Part shown: positions 7,091-15,080 of the stretch, piece by piece | How positions within the stretch are numbered: position 1 is the stretch's first letter | How the letters are laid out: every line of letters starts with the position of its first letter | DNA from: Roseivirga sp. UBA7431 | GTDB lineage: Bacteria; Bacteroidota; Bacteroidia; Cytophagales; Cyclobacteriaceae | Assembly (NCBI GenBank): GCA_002477595.1 | Contig: DLQN01000050.1 | Location: 28,904-56,698, forward strand | Length of the DNA stretch: 27,795 bases | Direction: 5' to 3' | Made by a program: the position numbers and the translations under genes | Notes under the pieces: generated by a model | What the model was told of the DNA's origin: nothing | The model's database searches: none | The model's input: the letters and a program-made list of their open reading frames with translations, nothing else

Positions 7091-8155
7091 TTAAACTTTA
7101 AAAGTCCAACCATATCTATCTTCAATTACTCCGGTTCGGATGTCATTAAGCTCCTTAAGGATTTTACTTGAAAATTTCCCTTGGTCTGAATGTTTAAGTT
7201 CATATGTATCTTCCTCAAAACCAATTTTTGCTATAGGAGCAATCGTGGCGGCTGTACCTACACCGAAAGCTTCTTGAATTCTTCCTTCTTTCGCGGCAGA
7301 CACGATTTCTTTAACTGCGATAGGCCTTTCTTCTACCTCCATTCCCCAATCTCTAGCGATGGTAAGTACGCTATCCCTCGTAATTCCTTTAAGAATAGTT
7401 CCAGAAGTAGGGGCTGTAATTAGTTTTCCATCTACTACAAACATGATGTTCATGGTTCCAGACTCTTCGATAAACTGATGAGTCTTTGCGTCTGTCCAAA
7501 CTAACTGGTGAAAGCCTTTTTCTTGGGCCAATTTAGCCGGGTATAAACTTGCAGCATAGTTGCCACCAGCTTTTGCAAATCCGGTTCCTCCTTCGACTGC
7601 TCTTGAGTATTCTGTTTCGATCTTAACATTAACTGGCTGTGAGTAATATGATCCCACAGGACAGGTAATGATCATAAATCTAAAATTTTGTGAAGGACGA
7701 ATACCAATGTACTCATCAGTTCCAAATACAAAAGGCCTGATATATAATGCTGTATTTGGAGAAGAAGGTACCCAGCTGTTATCCAGTTTTACTAACTCGG
7801 TCAAGGCTTCCATGAAAAGTGATTCCGGTACTTCGGGAATGCACATTCTTTCGGCTGAGATATTAAGCCTTTTAGCATTCGCATCAGGTCTAAAGATCAT
7901 TACCTCTCCTTGAGGATTTCTATAAGCCTTTAATCCTTCGAAAATTGTAATACCGTAGTGTAATGCACTATTCGCGGGGCTGATCGAGATGTTTTGATAA
8001 GGTGCTATTCTCAGATCTTTCCACTCACCATTTGTATAGTCGGCAACAAACATATGGTCAGAATATAGTTGGCCGAATGGTATGTTGCTTTCATCTAGCG
8101 TGTCAATGCGTGACTGACTAGTCTGTTGAATGCGAATGGTCTGAGTATCTATCAT
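7091..8155 (-). CDS. ilvE: Branched-chain amino acid aminotransferase
   Basis: This 354-aa class IV PLP aminotransferase transfers amino groups between glutamate and the 2-oxo acids of leucine, isoleucine and valine. The catalytic lysine is K195 in GTGFAKAGGNYAAS, and the C-terminal phosphate-binding region follows (EESGTMNIMFV, then SGTILKGITRDSVL and FGVGTAATIAPI). The layout is closer to the eukaryote-like BCAT branch (FEGLKAYR, GGNYAAS, GTMNI) than to short E. coli IlvE. Length is normal for that branch. A strong Bacteroidota-type promoter lies just upstream, and the small exported protein follows 39 bases downstream. No other branched-chain synthesis genes are in the window. Confidence 0.96.
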   Translation of the reverse strand: MIDTQTIRIQQTSQSRIDTLDESNIPFGQLYSDHMFVADYTNGEWKDLRIAPYQNISISPANSALHYGITIFEGLKAYRNPQGEVMIFRPDANAKRLNISAERMCIPEVPESLFMEALTELVKLDNSWVPSSPNTALYIRPFVFGTDEYIGIRPSQNFRFMIITCPVGSYYSQPVNVKIETEYSRAVEGGTGFAKAGGNYAASLYPAKLAQEKGFHQLVWTDAKTHQFIEESGTMNIMFVVDGKLITAPTSGTILKGITRDSVLTIARDWGMEVEERPIAVKEIVSAAKEGRIQEAFGVGTAATIAPIAKIGFEEDTYELKHSDQGKFSSKILKELNDIRTGVIEDRYGWTFKV

Positions 8156-8183
8156 CTATTCAGTTTTTGTCAAATTTGGAATG

Positions 8184-8215
8184 CAAAAGTACACCTAATA
8201 CATTCAAAATGCAAA
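8184..8215 (-). promoter_or_regulatory. Promoter of ilvE (TTTG - 20 - TACTTTTG)
   Basis: On the minus strand TTTG (8215-8212) is followed after 20 bases by TACTTTTG (8191-8184). This is an exact match to the Bacteroidota consensus TTTG-N19-21-TAnnTTTG. The implied start near 8180 leaves a leader of about 25 bases before the ilvE ATG. Confidence 0.65.
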
Positions 8216-8348
8216 CGTTGCCAATTCTGTAATTTATTAGTATTCAGCTAATTAAGGTGCTATGTAACCGAATAATATTATGGAGATTACACCGCGAAGG
8301 GATAAAATATTCCGTCAAAAAATCACAAAGCCCAATAAATTATTAAAT

Positions 8349-8906
8349 TCAGTTTTTCGACTTTCTCGGTTCCCAAATCACTTCTTCTGCCATTAACTCT
8401 TGCGCCATTTTACGGCCTAGAACAAATAGGTAGTCAGAAAGTCTATTCAGATATCTAACGACAAGTCCGTCTATGGGTTCAAGGTCGTTAAGACTAATTA
8501 CCAGGCGTTCTGTTCTTCTACAAACACAACGTGCAATATGAGCAAACGAAACTGATTGATGCCCGCCAGGTAATATAAAATTTGTTAAGGCAGCAAGTTC
8601 TTGATCCATCTCATCCATTGCTTGCTCCAACTGGGTAACATCTTCTTCGAATAAGTCAGGTTTTACGACTTTGTCTTTTCCCGGTTCGGTAGCGAGTTCT
8701 GCCCCTAAGGTAAAGAGCCTGTCTTGGATGTTTTTTAGCAGATCTTTCCTGCCGCTGTTTACTTCTTGATCACGAAGTAGTCCGATGTAGCTATTAAGCT
8801 CATCTACGGTTCCATAAGCATCGATTCTGATATGTGCCTTTGAAACACGAGCACCACCTAATAACGAGGTGGTGCCTGAATCTCCTGTTTTTGTATATAT
8901 CTTCAA
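8349..8906 (-). CDS. PduO-type cob(I)alamin adenosyltransferase (ATR)
   Basis: This 185-aa protein transfers the adenosyl group of ATP to cob(I)alamin, giving adenosylcobalamin. The N-terminal ATP-binding signature TKTGDSGTTSLLGG is at residues 5-18. The C-terminal helix-bundle motifs RCVCRRTERL and LNRLSDYLFVLGRKMAQE are typical of the PduO/MMAB family. The start is a TTG at 8906 giving MKIYTKTGD, exactly where family members begin; no ATG is available nearby. It starts 2 bases after the stop of the ABC ATPase gene, so the two are cotranscribed. No cobalamin-dependent enzyme or other cobalamin gene is in the window. Confidence 0.95.
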   Translation of the reverse strand: MKIYTKTGDSGTTSLLGGARVSKAHIRIDAYGTVDELNSYIGLLRDQEVNSGRKDLLKNIQDRLFTLGAELATEPGKDKVVKPDLFEEDVTQLEQAMDEMDQELAALTNFILPGGHQSVSFAHIARCVCRRTERLVISLNDLEPIDGLVVRYLNRLSDYLFVLGRKMAQELMAEEVIWEPRKSKN

Positions 8907-8908
8907 AC

Positions 8909-9643
8909 TTATGCTTCCTCGGTTTGCATCTTCATTGGATTCACTTTTGTCGGATTCTCGTTGACTACGTCCGTTTCAACTAATCCATCTCTAAGTCTAA
9001 TGATACGATGAGAATATTGAGCAATATCATCTTCGTGCGTAACCATGATAATTGTATTTCCTTTGTCGTGTAGCTGAGCAAATAATTCCATAATGTCATA
9101 TGACGTTTTGGAATCCAAGTTACCAGTCGGCTCATCCGCAAGGATGATAGACGGGTCATTCACAAGTGCCCTTGCAATCGCTACTCTTTGACGCTGACCA
9201 CCTGAAAGTTCATTTGGCTTGTGATGAGCTCTGTCACCCAAGCCAACACCTGTTAACGCAGCTAAAGCTTTTTCTTCACGCTCTGATTTGCTAAAACCAG
9301 CATAAATAAGAGGCAAGGCTACATTTTCTAGGGAAGAAGCTCTAGGAAGAAGGTTAAACGTTTGGAATACGAAACCAATTTCTTTGTTTCTGATTTCTGC
9401 GAGTTCATTTTCAGTCATGTCGCTCACATCATTGCCATTCAAGATGTATTGTCCACCAGATGGCGTATCCAAACAACCAATCATGTTCATGAGTGTAGAC
9501 TTACCAGAACCAGAAGGGCCCATGAAAGAAACGTACTCACCTTGTTTGATATTGATACTTACTGATTTCAAAGCTTTAATGGTCTCACTACCCATTTGGT
9601 AAATCTTCGAAATGTCTGTGGTTTCTATAACTGTGTTGCTCAT
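8909..9643 (-). CDS. ABC transporter ATP-binding protein, MacB/LolD type
   Basis: This 244-aa ATPase subunit has Walker [10 protein letters not shown] at residues 42-50, signature LSGGQ at 146-150, Walker B IILADE at 166-171 and switch histidine H203 in VTHED. The sequence style ([34 protein letters not shown]) places it in the MacB/LolD/FtsE group, which powers FtsX-type permeases for lipoproteins, antimicrobial peptides or mechanotransmission. No FtsX-like permease is encoded next to it; the neighbour is a cobalamin adenosyltransferase, so its partner must be elsewhere. The short acidic C-terminal tail is unremarkable. Substrate unknown. Confidence 0.93.
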   Translation of the reverse strand: MSNTVIETTDISKIYQMGSETIKALKSVSINIKQGEYVSFMGPSGSGKSTLMNMIGCLDTPSGGQYILNGNDVSDMTENELAEIRNKEIGFVFQTFNLLPRASSLENVALPLIYAGFSKSEREEKALAALTGVGLGDRAHHKPNELSGGQRQRVAIARALVNDPSIILADEPTGNLDSKTSYDIMELFAQLHDKGNTIIMVTHEDDIAQYSHRIIRLRDGLVETDVVNENPTKVNPMKMQTEEA

Positions 9644-9678
9644 ACTGGTTTGACGTCAGTTAGTGACTAAAAGTTTAA

Positions 9679-9698
9679 TACAATACTAAATAATTGTA
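9679..9698. other. AT-rich inverted repeat upstream of ABC ATPase gene
   Basis: TACAAT (9679-9684) and ATTGTA (9693-9698) form a 6-bp inverted repeat with an 8-base spacer, about 40-55 bases upstream of the ABC ATPase ATG on the minus strand. It could be a regulator site. The rest of the 164-base gap (9644-9807) shows no clear promoter or terminator. Confidence 0.25.
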
Positions 9699-9807
9699 TA
9701 AAAGGTTTAAGGATTCAAAAGAATCAAAAAGAAAGCACTGTTTAAAATCCCTTTACTTAAGCGGAAAACCTAACGGATTATAGGTGAATCCAGCTCCTAA
9801 ATCTAGT

Positions 9808-12366
9808 CTAACGATTCAGGATTTTCTGACGCCTTTGATTTACGAGGTTATTAAACTTAATGGTAATCTCACTGTGAACGGTGGGCTCCGTCATGGCTTC
9901 AATTCTAGAAAGAGCCGTTCTACCGAAATTACTCAGTCCTGTTTTAGCACATTGATAGATATATTGTTCTAATAACTTACTTGACTTGACGTTTACATTG
10001 ATCACTTGTAAGAGTATCTCATAAATCTCATTTTCAGTAACATTTGCTAACTGAAGTGATTGAATGGCCGAAAGCGTTGTTCTTTCATCGAAAGCGTTTT
10101 TTAATGCGATGGACTTTAATCGCGAGATATAATCCGAGCTATCTAGATTTACTTTTTCCTTTTCTAGCGCATTGAGTAAATCGCTTATATCTGCTTTTTC
10201 GGTGTAACTATTGACTGCCTTGATCTCATCAATAAAGATTTTCACCTGTGGTTCGTTGTAGCCATTTTTCTGTGCAGCCTCAATACTTTCTATCGTCATA
10301 GCTACCTGGCCTTGATCAAAAGCCCAAACGGCTTTTGTGAAATAGGGAAATCCAGCAGCCCCTTGACCCGCAGCAATGGCTATCTCAATTGTGGTAAAGG
10401 CTTGATTGATTTCCCCTGAGTTGTAAAGTGCCATTGCCTTTGCAATCAATAGGAAGTTACTATAGATGTCATTTTTTGTACTACTCAGATAGAAGTTGAT
10501 TGCCGAAAGTATCTGGACGTGGTCAGTAGAAGCTTGATTAAGTGCAGAGTTGTATAAATAGAATAGCTCTTCTTTTAGTAGTGAGGTGTCTTTGTCTAGC
10601 TTAAGATTAAAGTCAATGATGTTGCCTTGCGCGTTCGCTAGTGCTTGACGGTTGATCATCACATGAATCGCATCCGTGTGCTTGTAGTTTACCGTGGTGT
10701 CAAAATTTACTCTCGCTGCCAGGTCGTAGTTGAGCGCTGCTAAATTCGCTTCACTCACTACTGCAGATTTGCCATCATTGCCTTCGAAGTAGCGATAGGC
10801 TGAATCATAATTGCTGTATCTATAATGCGATAAGCCGAGGTTGTTTTTGACTTGTCCGCTGGCCTGACTTTCAACAGAGTTCATTAGTGCAGTAAGCTCT
10901 CGGTATAGCAAGTCACGATCGGCATAATAATTTGCAAGGGCGACCCGAGCTTTTGGGCTATTCGAGGCTTCCAAAACACTTCTGAGCTGAGAGGGTACTT
11001 CGTTTAACTTTCTTTCGCCTTCCGCAAGTCTCGTTAGGGCATAATTTGCCTTGAAGTTGTAAAAATCTAAATAGACACTCTGTTTGTAGTATTGATCAGT
11101 GAGTAATTCGTTGTCGATCTCTTCTGCTAAAGAGGCAAGCATTGAAAACTGACCCGCCTTCACCTGATAATATGGCCTATTCTCTAAGTAGAATATACCT
11201 CCTAAAAAGAGTACAAAGGCCAATAATCTGACCATAAGAATTGGAGTTCTTAAGCCCTTAAAAAAGATAGGCCAGACTTCTAGATTGGAAATAAGTGGAG
11301 GAATAAAGTTGATCAATGCATAAGCAAAAAAGGCTAAGCCGAAAGTCATATGGCTAATGATAATAATCCATTCCATTGCATTTATCATCGAATCATTCAC
11401 CGAAAGATGTGCCCAAGCAATTAAACAGAATGTCAAACTTGCGCCCACTGGAAATAGCCAATATTGGATAAGCTTTAAATCGATATCACCTGCCATAGCT
11501 TCTAGTTTTCTTTCAATACAGAAGAATCCTGAGATCACAGAAAATACTAGGAACACATAGGGGTTGAGGAAGTAGATGTCTAATTCGGTATAGCCAGTGC
11601 GTTGAAGGAACAATAGTATAGCCAGGGCAACATAAATTGAACCGATAATTGAGAAATGCTTGAGGCTATTCTTACCGTTAGAAGACCCTTGCGTAGTTAG
11701 TTTAAATAGGGTGAAAATGTTATCACCTGCAATGAATATGATGAAAATAGTGACAAATATAATAGGGCCTAGTATTCCGTATGAAAGTGTCACTAGGTGT
11801 GGATCTGCCACATTGGTTAATAGCATGATGATGGTAATTAATCCACCAAATAGCAATAAGCTGCTCAAGAGGCGCTTCCAAAGTCTAGCCTCGGGAAAGA
11901 AGCTTTGGAAAAGATAGGTCACGATGAAATAGCCTCCTATTGCCCCGTAGGTTAAGTATGGATCAGGTATTCCTAGTTCTTCCAGTCTCAACTGAATCAA
12001 AGTGAAAACCACCACGCCAGATACCATAAAGTAGGAAAACCGATCGAAGTAGCTGACCAAAGTAGTGATGGTCACAAGAGAGAGATAAAAGGCAATTAGT
12101 AAGATGGTTTCTGGCCAACCTAGATATAGAATATCCCCTGTAGTGAACTTTTGCCAACTGATAATTTGATCGATGTAAAGTCCTGCTGCTTGTCCCTTGA
12201 GTTGAAAATACTCAAGAAGAAGGGGTCTTGTTTTGAATGTAGTTTCAATTTCCCATGGAAGGGCTAAATTATCACCTATGATCAGGGCATACACAAATAA
12301 TACAAAACAGCATAGTGTAATACTATAGCTAAAGATTTTGAAGTAGTTGAATGCCTTATTATCCAA
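9808..12366 (-). CDS. Large polytopic membrane protein with helical-repeat C-terminal half
   Basis: I do not recognise this 852-aa protein. Residues 1 to about 390 hold roughly 11-12 hydrophobic segments, with an aromatic-rich loop (QLKGQAAGLYIDQIISWQKF) after the first. From about residue 400 (ENRPYYQVKAGQFSMLAS...) to the end it is soluble and helical, with TPR-like elements such as NNLGLSHYRYSNYDSAYRYFEG, AKAMALYNSGEINQAFTTIEIA and YFTKAVWAFDQGQVAMTIESIEAA. The overall plan, membrane domain plus TPR-type region, recalls scaffold or O-antigen-ligase-like proteins, but I see no ligase motif and do not claim one. It starts 28 bases after gatC and is the last gene of the NfeD-to-gatC operon. 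Confidence 0.85.
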   Translation of the reverse strand: MDNKAFNYFKIFSYSITLCCFVLFVYALIIGDNLALPWEIETTFKTRPLLLEYFQLKGQAAGLYIDQIISWQKFTTGDILYLGWPETILLIAFYLSLVTITTLVSYFDRFSYFMVSGVVVFTLIQLRLEELGIPDPYLTYGAIGGYFIVTYLFQSFFPEARLWKRLLSSLLLFGGLITIIMLLTNVADPHLVTLSYGILGPIIFVTIFIIFIAGDNIFTLFKLTTQGSSNGKNSLKHFSIIGSIYVALAILLFLQRTGYTELDIYFLNPYVFLVFSVISGFFCIERKLEAMAGDIDLKLIQYWLFPVGASLTFCLIAWAHLSVNDSMINAMEWIIIISHMTFGLAFFAYALINFIPPLISNLEVWPIFFKGLRTPILMVRLLAFVLFLGGIFYLENRPYYQVKAGQFSMLASLAEEIDNELLTDQYYKQSVYLDFYNFKANYALTRLAEGERKLNEVPSQLRSVLEASNSPKARVALANYYADRDLLYRELTALMNSVESQASGQVKNNLGLSHYRYSNYDSAYRYFEGNDGKSAVVSEANLAALNYDLAARVNFDTTVNYKHTDAIHVMINRQALANAQGNIIDFNLKLDKDTSLLKEELFYLYNSALNQASTDHVQILSAINFYLSSTKNDIYSNFLLIAKAMALYNSGEINQAFTTIEIAIAAGQGAAGFPYFTKAVWAFDQGQVAMTIESIEAAQKNGYNEPQVKIFIDEIKAVNSYTEKADISDLLNALEKEKVNLDSSDYISRLKSIALKNAFDERTTLSAIQSLQLANVTENEIYEILLQVINVNVKSSKLLEQYIYQCAKTGLSNFGRTALSRIEAMTEPTVHSEITIKFNNLVNQRRQKILNR

Positions 12367-12394
12367 TGGTTTGATTTATCTGGAACGCTTTAAT

Positions 12395-12694
12395 TTACTT
12401 TGAATTGCGCTTCATGACATTTGGTACTTTAAAAAACTGGTCGTCATGATCTGGTGCATTTTTAAGTCCTGCAGAAGTAGTAATCGTTTTCTCAGATATA
12501 TCTTCACGGAGCGAATTTACCTCTTGGGTCATATGGGTTAACGGCTCAATACCATCCGTATTTAGTTCCTTTAGCTTGTCAACCCAGGTTAAAATCTCCG
12601 TCATGTCCTTTAGCAACTTGTCTTCTTGCTCAGGTTTGATATTCAACCGGGCTAAATGGGCCACTTTGGCTAAGCCATTCTTATCAACTTTCAT
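12395..12694 (-). CDS. gatC: Asp-tRNA(Asn)/Glu-tRNA(Gln) amidotransferase subunit C
   Basis: This 99-aa GatC wraps around GatA and GatB in the amidotransferase that makes Gln-tRNA(Gln) or Asn-tRNA(Asn). The motifs VAHLARLNI near the N-terminus, ILTWVDKLKELNTDGIEPLTH in the middle and LREDISE then NAPDHDDQFFKVPNV at the end are family hallmarks. I chose the ATG at 12694 (MKVDKNGLAKVAHLARL) because known GatC proteins begin there; the ATG at 12724 would add 10 residues and a 41-base overlap. With this start the gene overlaps the upstream plsC stop by 11 bases. gatA and gatB are not in the window. Confidence 0.94.
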   Translation of the reverse strand: MKVDKNGLAKVAHLARLNIKPEQEDKLLKDMTEILTWVDKLKELNTDGIEPLTHMTQEVNSLREDISEKTITTSAGLKNAPDHDDQFFKVPNVMKRNSK

Positions 12695-13430
12695 GACTAG
12701 TAAATTTATCCATTTGTGCTTCAATGGTTGCCCGAACTTTTTGCTTGAGCGATTTCACAGCTTGTTCATCATTTCCCTCGGGCCAAATGGGCTCATGCAC
12801 ATGCACACAAGCCGTTCCTGTGTGCATCATAAGAGGTATTTTGTCTGGTAAAAGTAGATGATTGAAAGGAATTGTGACTGGAACAATAGGGATTTGTTGT
12901 TCCACTGCTATCCTAAAGCTACCCTCTTTAAATGCTACCATCTTTGGTGGTTCTTTTGACAGAATTCCTCCTTCAGGAAAGAATACTAAACTGAAACCAT
13001 TGGCAATGGCTTCTTGAGCATTGAGCCATGTACTATGCTTGCTTCGCATACTTTCACGGTCTACGAGTATGTGCAGTTTATTATACATGTATCCCCAAAT
13101 CGGTACTTTCTTCAGTGAGGCTTTACCAATAAATTTAAAGTTGTGTCGAATCAAACCAATGGTAGGAATGTCTAGAAATGAGGTGTGATTTGCACAGAAA
13201 ATATAGGTCTGCTTTCTATCTAATCTCTTTTCAAAGGTGATTTTGGTTCTGTTTAAGAAGAGAAAGAAGAAGAAAACACGAGCCCAGATATAGTTGAGCG
13301 TAGCAGCCATTTTCTCCATAGGCTTCACAAAAATAGCGAGCAAGAAAAAGGGTAGGAGTATGATGAAGGTAAGGGCAAAAACCACTAGTCCGTATATGGA
13401 ATAAATCTTTAAAAGGCCTTTTTTCATCAC
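12684..13430 (-). CDS. 1-acyl-sn-glycerol-3-phosphate acyltransferase (PlsC family)
   Basis: This 248-aa membrane-associated enzyme acylates lysophosphatidic acid (or a related acceptor) in phospholipid synthesis. A hydrophobic N-terminal region (residues 10-60) anchors it. The catalytic NHxxxxD motif is NHTSFLD with H82 and D87, and the substrate-binding motif FPEGG is at 151-155. The PVTIPFNH segment (motif IV) follows. Family assignment is secure; the exact acceptor (PlsC itself or an ornithine/amino-lipid acyltransferase) is not. It lies 25 bases after the globin gene, and its last codons overlap the gatC start. Two adjacent Met codons open the ORF; either could be the start. Confidence 0.92.
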   Translation of the reverse strand: MMKKGLLKIYSIYGLVVFALTFIILLPFFLLAIFVKPMEKMAATLNYIWARVFFFFLFLNRTKITFEKRLDRKQTYIFCANHTSFLDIPTIGLIRHNFKFIGKASLKKVPIWGYMYNKLHILVDRESMRSKHSTWLNAQEAIANGFSLVFFPEGGILSKEPPKMVAFKEGSFRIAVEQQIPIVPVTIPFNHLLLPDKIPLMMHTGTACVHVHEPIWPEGNDEQAVKSLKQKVRATIEAQMDKFTSHES

Positions 13431-13455
13431 TGGCAGCGAATATAGTAAAGTAAGC

Positions 13456-13824
13456 TTATTGATTAATCATATGCAGTGCCGCCTTGTAGACATAATCCCA
13501 GAATTCATCTTTCTCTTTTTCAGCAAAAGTGGCTTTTTCTAGCGCATTGTGCATGTGTTGTAACCAGTGTGTGGCTTCTTCTTGACCAATTTTCCATTGA
13601 AAATGTCTCCTTCGAAGCATGGGTTGACCACGTTCATGTGTATAGGTCTGATGGCCACCAAGCGATTGAATGAAAAATAGCTTAAGCCTGTTTTTAGCAG
13701 GCACTAAATCTTCAGGATACATCTTTCTAATCAGGTCATCACTTCCAACCCCTTCATAGAAGTCATCCACTAATCGAAGGATATTTTCTTCCCCAATTCT
13801 TTCATAGAGGGTTTGATCAGCCAT
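13456..13824 (-). CDS. Group II truncated hemoglobin (TrHbO-like)
   Basis: This 122-aa globin has the short 2-on-2 fold of truncated hemoglobins. The N-terminal TLYERIGEE, the B10 tyrosine Y23 in DFYEGV, the proximal F8 histidine H74 in RRRHFQWKIG and the G8 tryptophan W87 in ATHWLQHMH together mark group II (GlbO/YjbI). Such proteins bind O2, NO or sulfide; which one matters here is unknown. Its ATG overlaps the stop of the upstream PLP enzyme gene as TAATG, so translation is probably coupled. Length is typical for the group. Confidence 0.95.
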   Translation of the reverse strand: MADQTLYERIGEENILRLVDDFYEGVGSDDLIRKMYPEDLVPAKNRLKLFFIQSLGGHQTYTHERGQPMLRRRHFQWKIGQEEATHWLQHMHNALEKATFAEKEKDEFWDYVYKAALHMINQ

Positions 13825-15080
13825 TACATCTGATTCAATGCTTGATCGAAATCTGAGATTAGGTCATTTGGATTTTCGATACCTACGGAGATTCTGACAA
13901 GGCTTTCGGTGATGTTGTTTTTTATCCTGTCTTCCTCGTTCATATTGGAGCTACTCATGGTGTACGGGTGAGAAGCTAGTGTCTCAGTACTGCCCAATGA
14001 CACAGCAAGTTTGACTAACTCTAAACTGTTCAAAAATGTGAATGCTGCTTTTTCACCACCGTTGACTTCAAAGGCCATCATTGCGCCTGCTGAATTCTGC
14101 TGCTTTTTGTAGATCGCGTGTTGTGGATCTCCTTCCTCCAGGTGTCCTAGGAAGTAGACTTTGTTCACCATTGGGTGATTTTTTAAGAAATTGGCCAATT
14201 GCTCAGCATTAGAAGCTTGTTTTTCCATGCGAAGAGAAACCGTTTCCAGACTTCTTGTCACCAACCATGACGTAAACGGAGAGGCCATACATCCTAGTGT
14301 TGTCCTTAGGCCTTTGATGCCTTGAATCAAGTCTTCCTTACCAGAACATGCCCCTGCAATAACATCGCTATGTCCGCCAATGTATTTGGTGGCTGAATAC
14401 AGGTTTAGGTCTGCACCTTGAGCCAGTGGCTTTTGGAAAATAGGGCCTAGGTAGGTGTTGTCTACAGCGATAACAGCTTGTATATCACTTGATCTTAAGT
14501 CTTCTCTTAGGTCTGCTATCATTCCAATGTCTGTTAATGACAATGTTGGGTTGGCAGGAGTTTCTACATAGATCATCTTTAGCCTCTTCGCTCTCGGATG
14601 ATTTAGGATAGTCGCTTTAATTTCTTCTAGAGAGTGGTTGGTGTCAAATTCTATATAGGCTACATCAAATTGATTTAATGTGCGCTTGATAAAGGTATCT
14701 GTTCCACCATATAAGGGGGATGACATAAGAATTAAATCTCCCGCTTTGCAGAAAGTCATTATAGTAGTCGAGATAGCAGCCATGCCGCTTTCGAAGAAGG
14801 CCGCGTCTTCAGCACCATCTAGTTGTGCTAATCGAAACTCAGCAGCGGTAAGGTTGGGGTGATTCAGTCGCGTATAGATGAGACTACTGTTTCTTTCCTC
14901 CAGCGTGTCAGCGCTTGAATATTTGTTGAAAAAGGCTTTTCCTTCTTCGGCAGTATTGAACACGAAAGTGGACGTTTGGAAGATTGGGTTCTTCAGGGAG
15001 TTTAAAACACCCATCGGATCGTGACCGCCTGCCACTACAAGGCTTTCGGCACTAAATTTTGCGATATTCTTTTTATCCAT
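13824..15080 (-). CDS. Cys/Met metabolism PLP-dependent enzyme (cystathionine gamma-lyase/synthase family)
   Basis: This 418-aa PLP enzyme belongs to the trans-sulfuration family. The Schiff-base lysine is K232 in YSATKYIGGHSDV, the PLP aspartate lies in AVDNTYLGP, and the PLP-stacking region is near SSPLYGGT. In methionine gamma-lyase the LYGCT motif has an active-site cysteine; here the position is glycine (LYGGT, about residue 126), which favours cystathionine gamma-lyase/synthase or O-acetylhomoserine-type chemistry over a canonical methionine gamma-lyase. Databases may still label it methionine gamma-lyase. It overlaps both neighbours by one base (TAATG): the NfeD gene upstream and the globin downstream. 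Confidence 0.9.
   Translation of the reverse strand: MDKKNIAKFSAESLVVAGGHDPMGVLNSLKNPIFQTSTFVFNTAEEGKAFFNKYSSADTLEERNSSLIYTRLNHPNLTAAEFRLAQLDGAEDAAFFESGMAAISTTIMTFCKAGDLILMSSPLYGGTDTFIKRTLNQFDVAYIEFDTNHSLEEIKATILNHPRAKRLKMIYVETPANPTLSLTDIGMIADLREDLRSSDIQAVIAVDNTYLGPIFQKPLAQGADLNLYSATKYIGGHSDVIAGACSGKEDLIQGIKGLRTTLGCMASPFTSWLVTRSLETVSLRMEKQASNAEQLANFLKNHPMVNKVYFLGHLEEGDPQHAIYKKQQNSAGAMMAFEVNGGEKAAFTFLNSLELVKLAVSLGSTETLASHPYTMSSSNMNEEDRIKNNITESLVRISVGIENPNDLISDFDQALNQM

Noticed and set aside
12395..12724. gatC start at 12724 (109 aa)
   Set aside because: The extra 10 residues are not GatC-like and overlap plsC by 41 bases. The ATG at 12694 gives the standard length and N-terminus.
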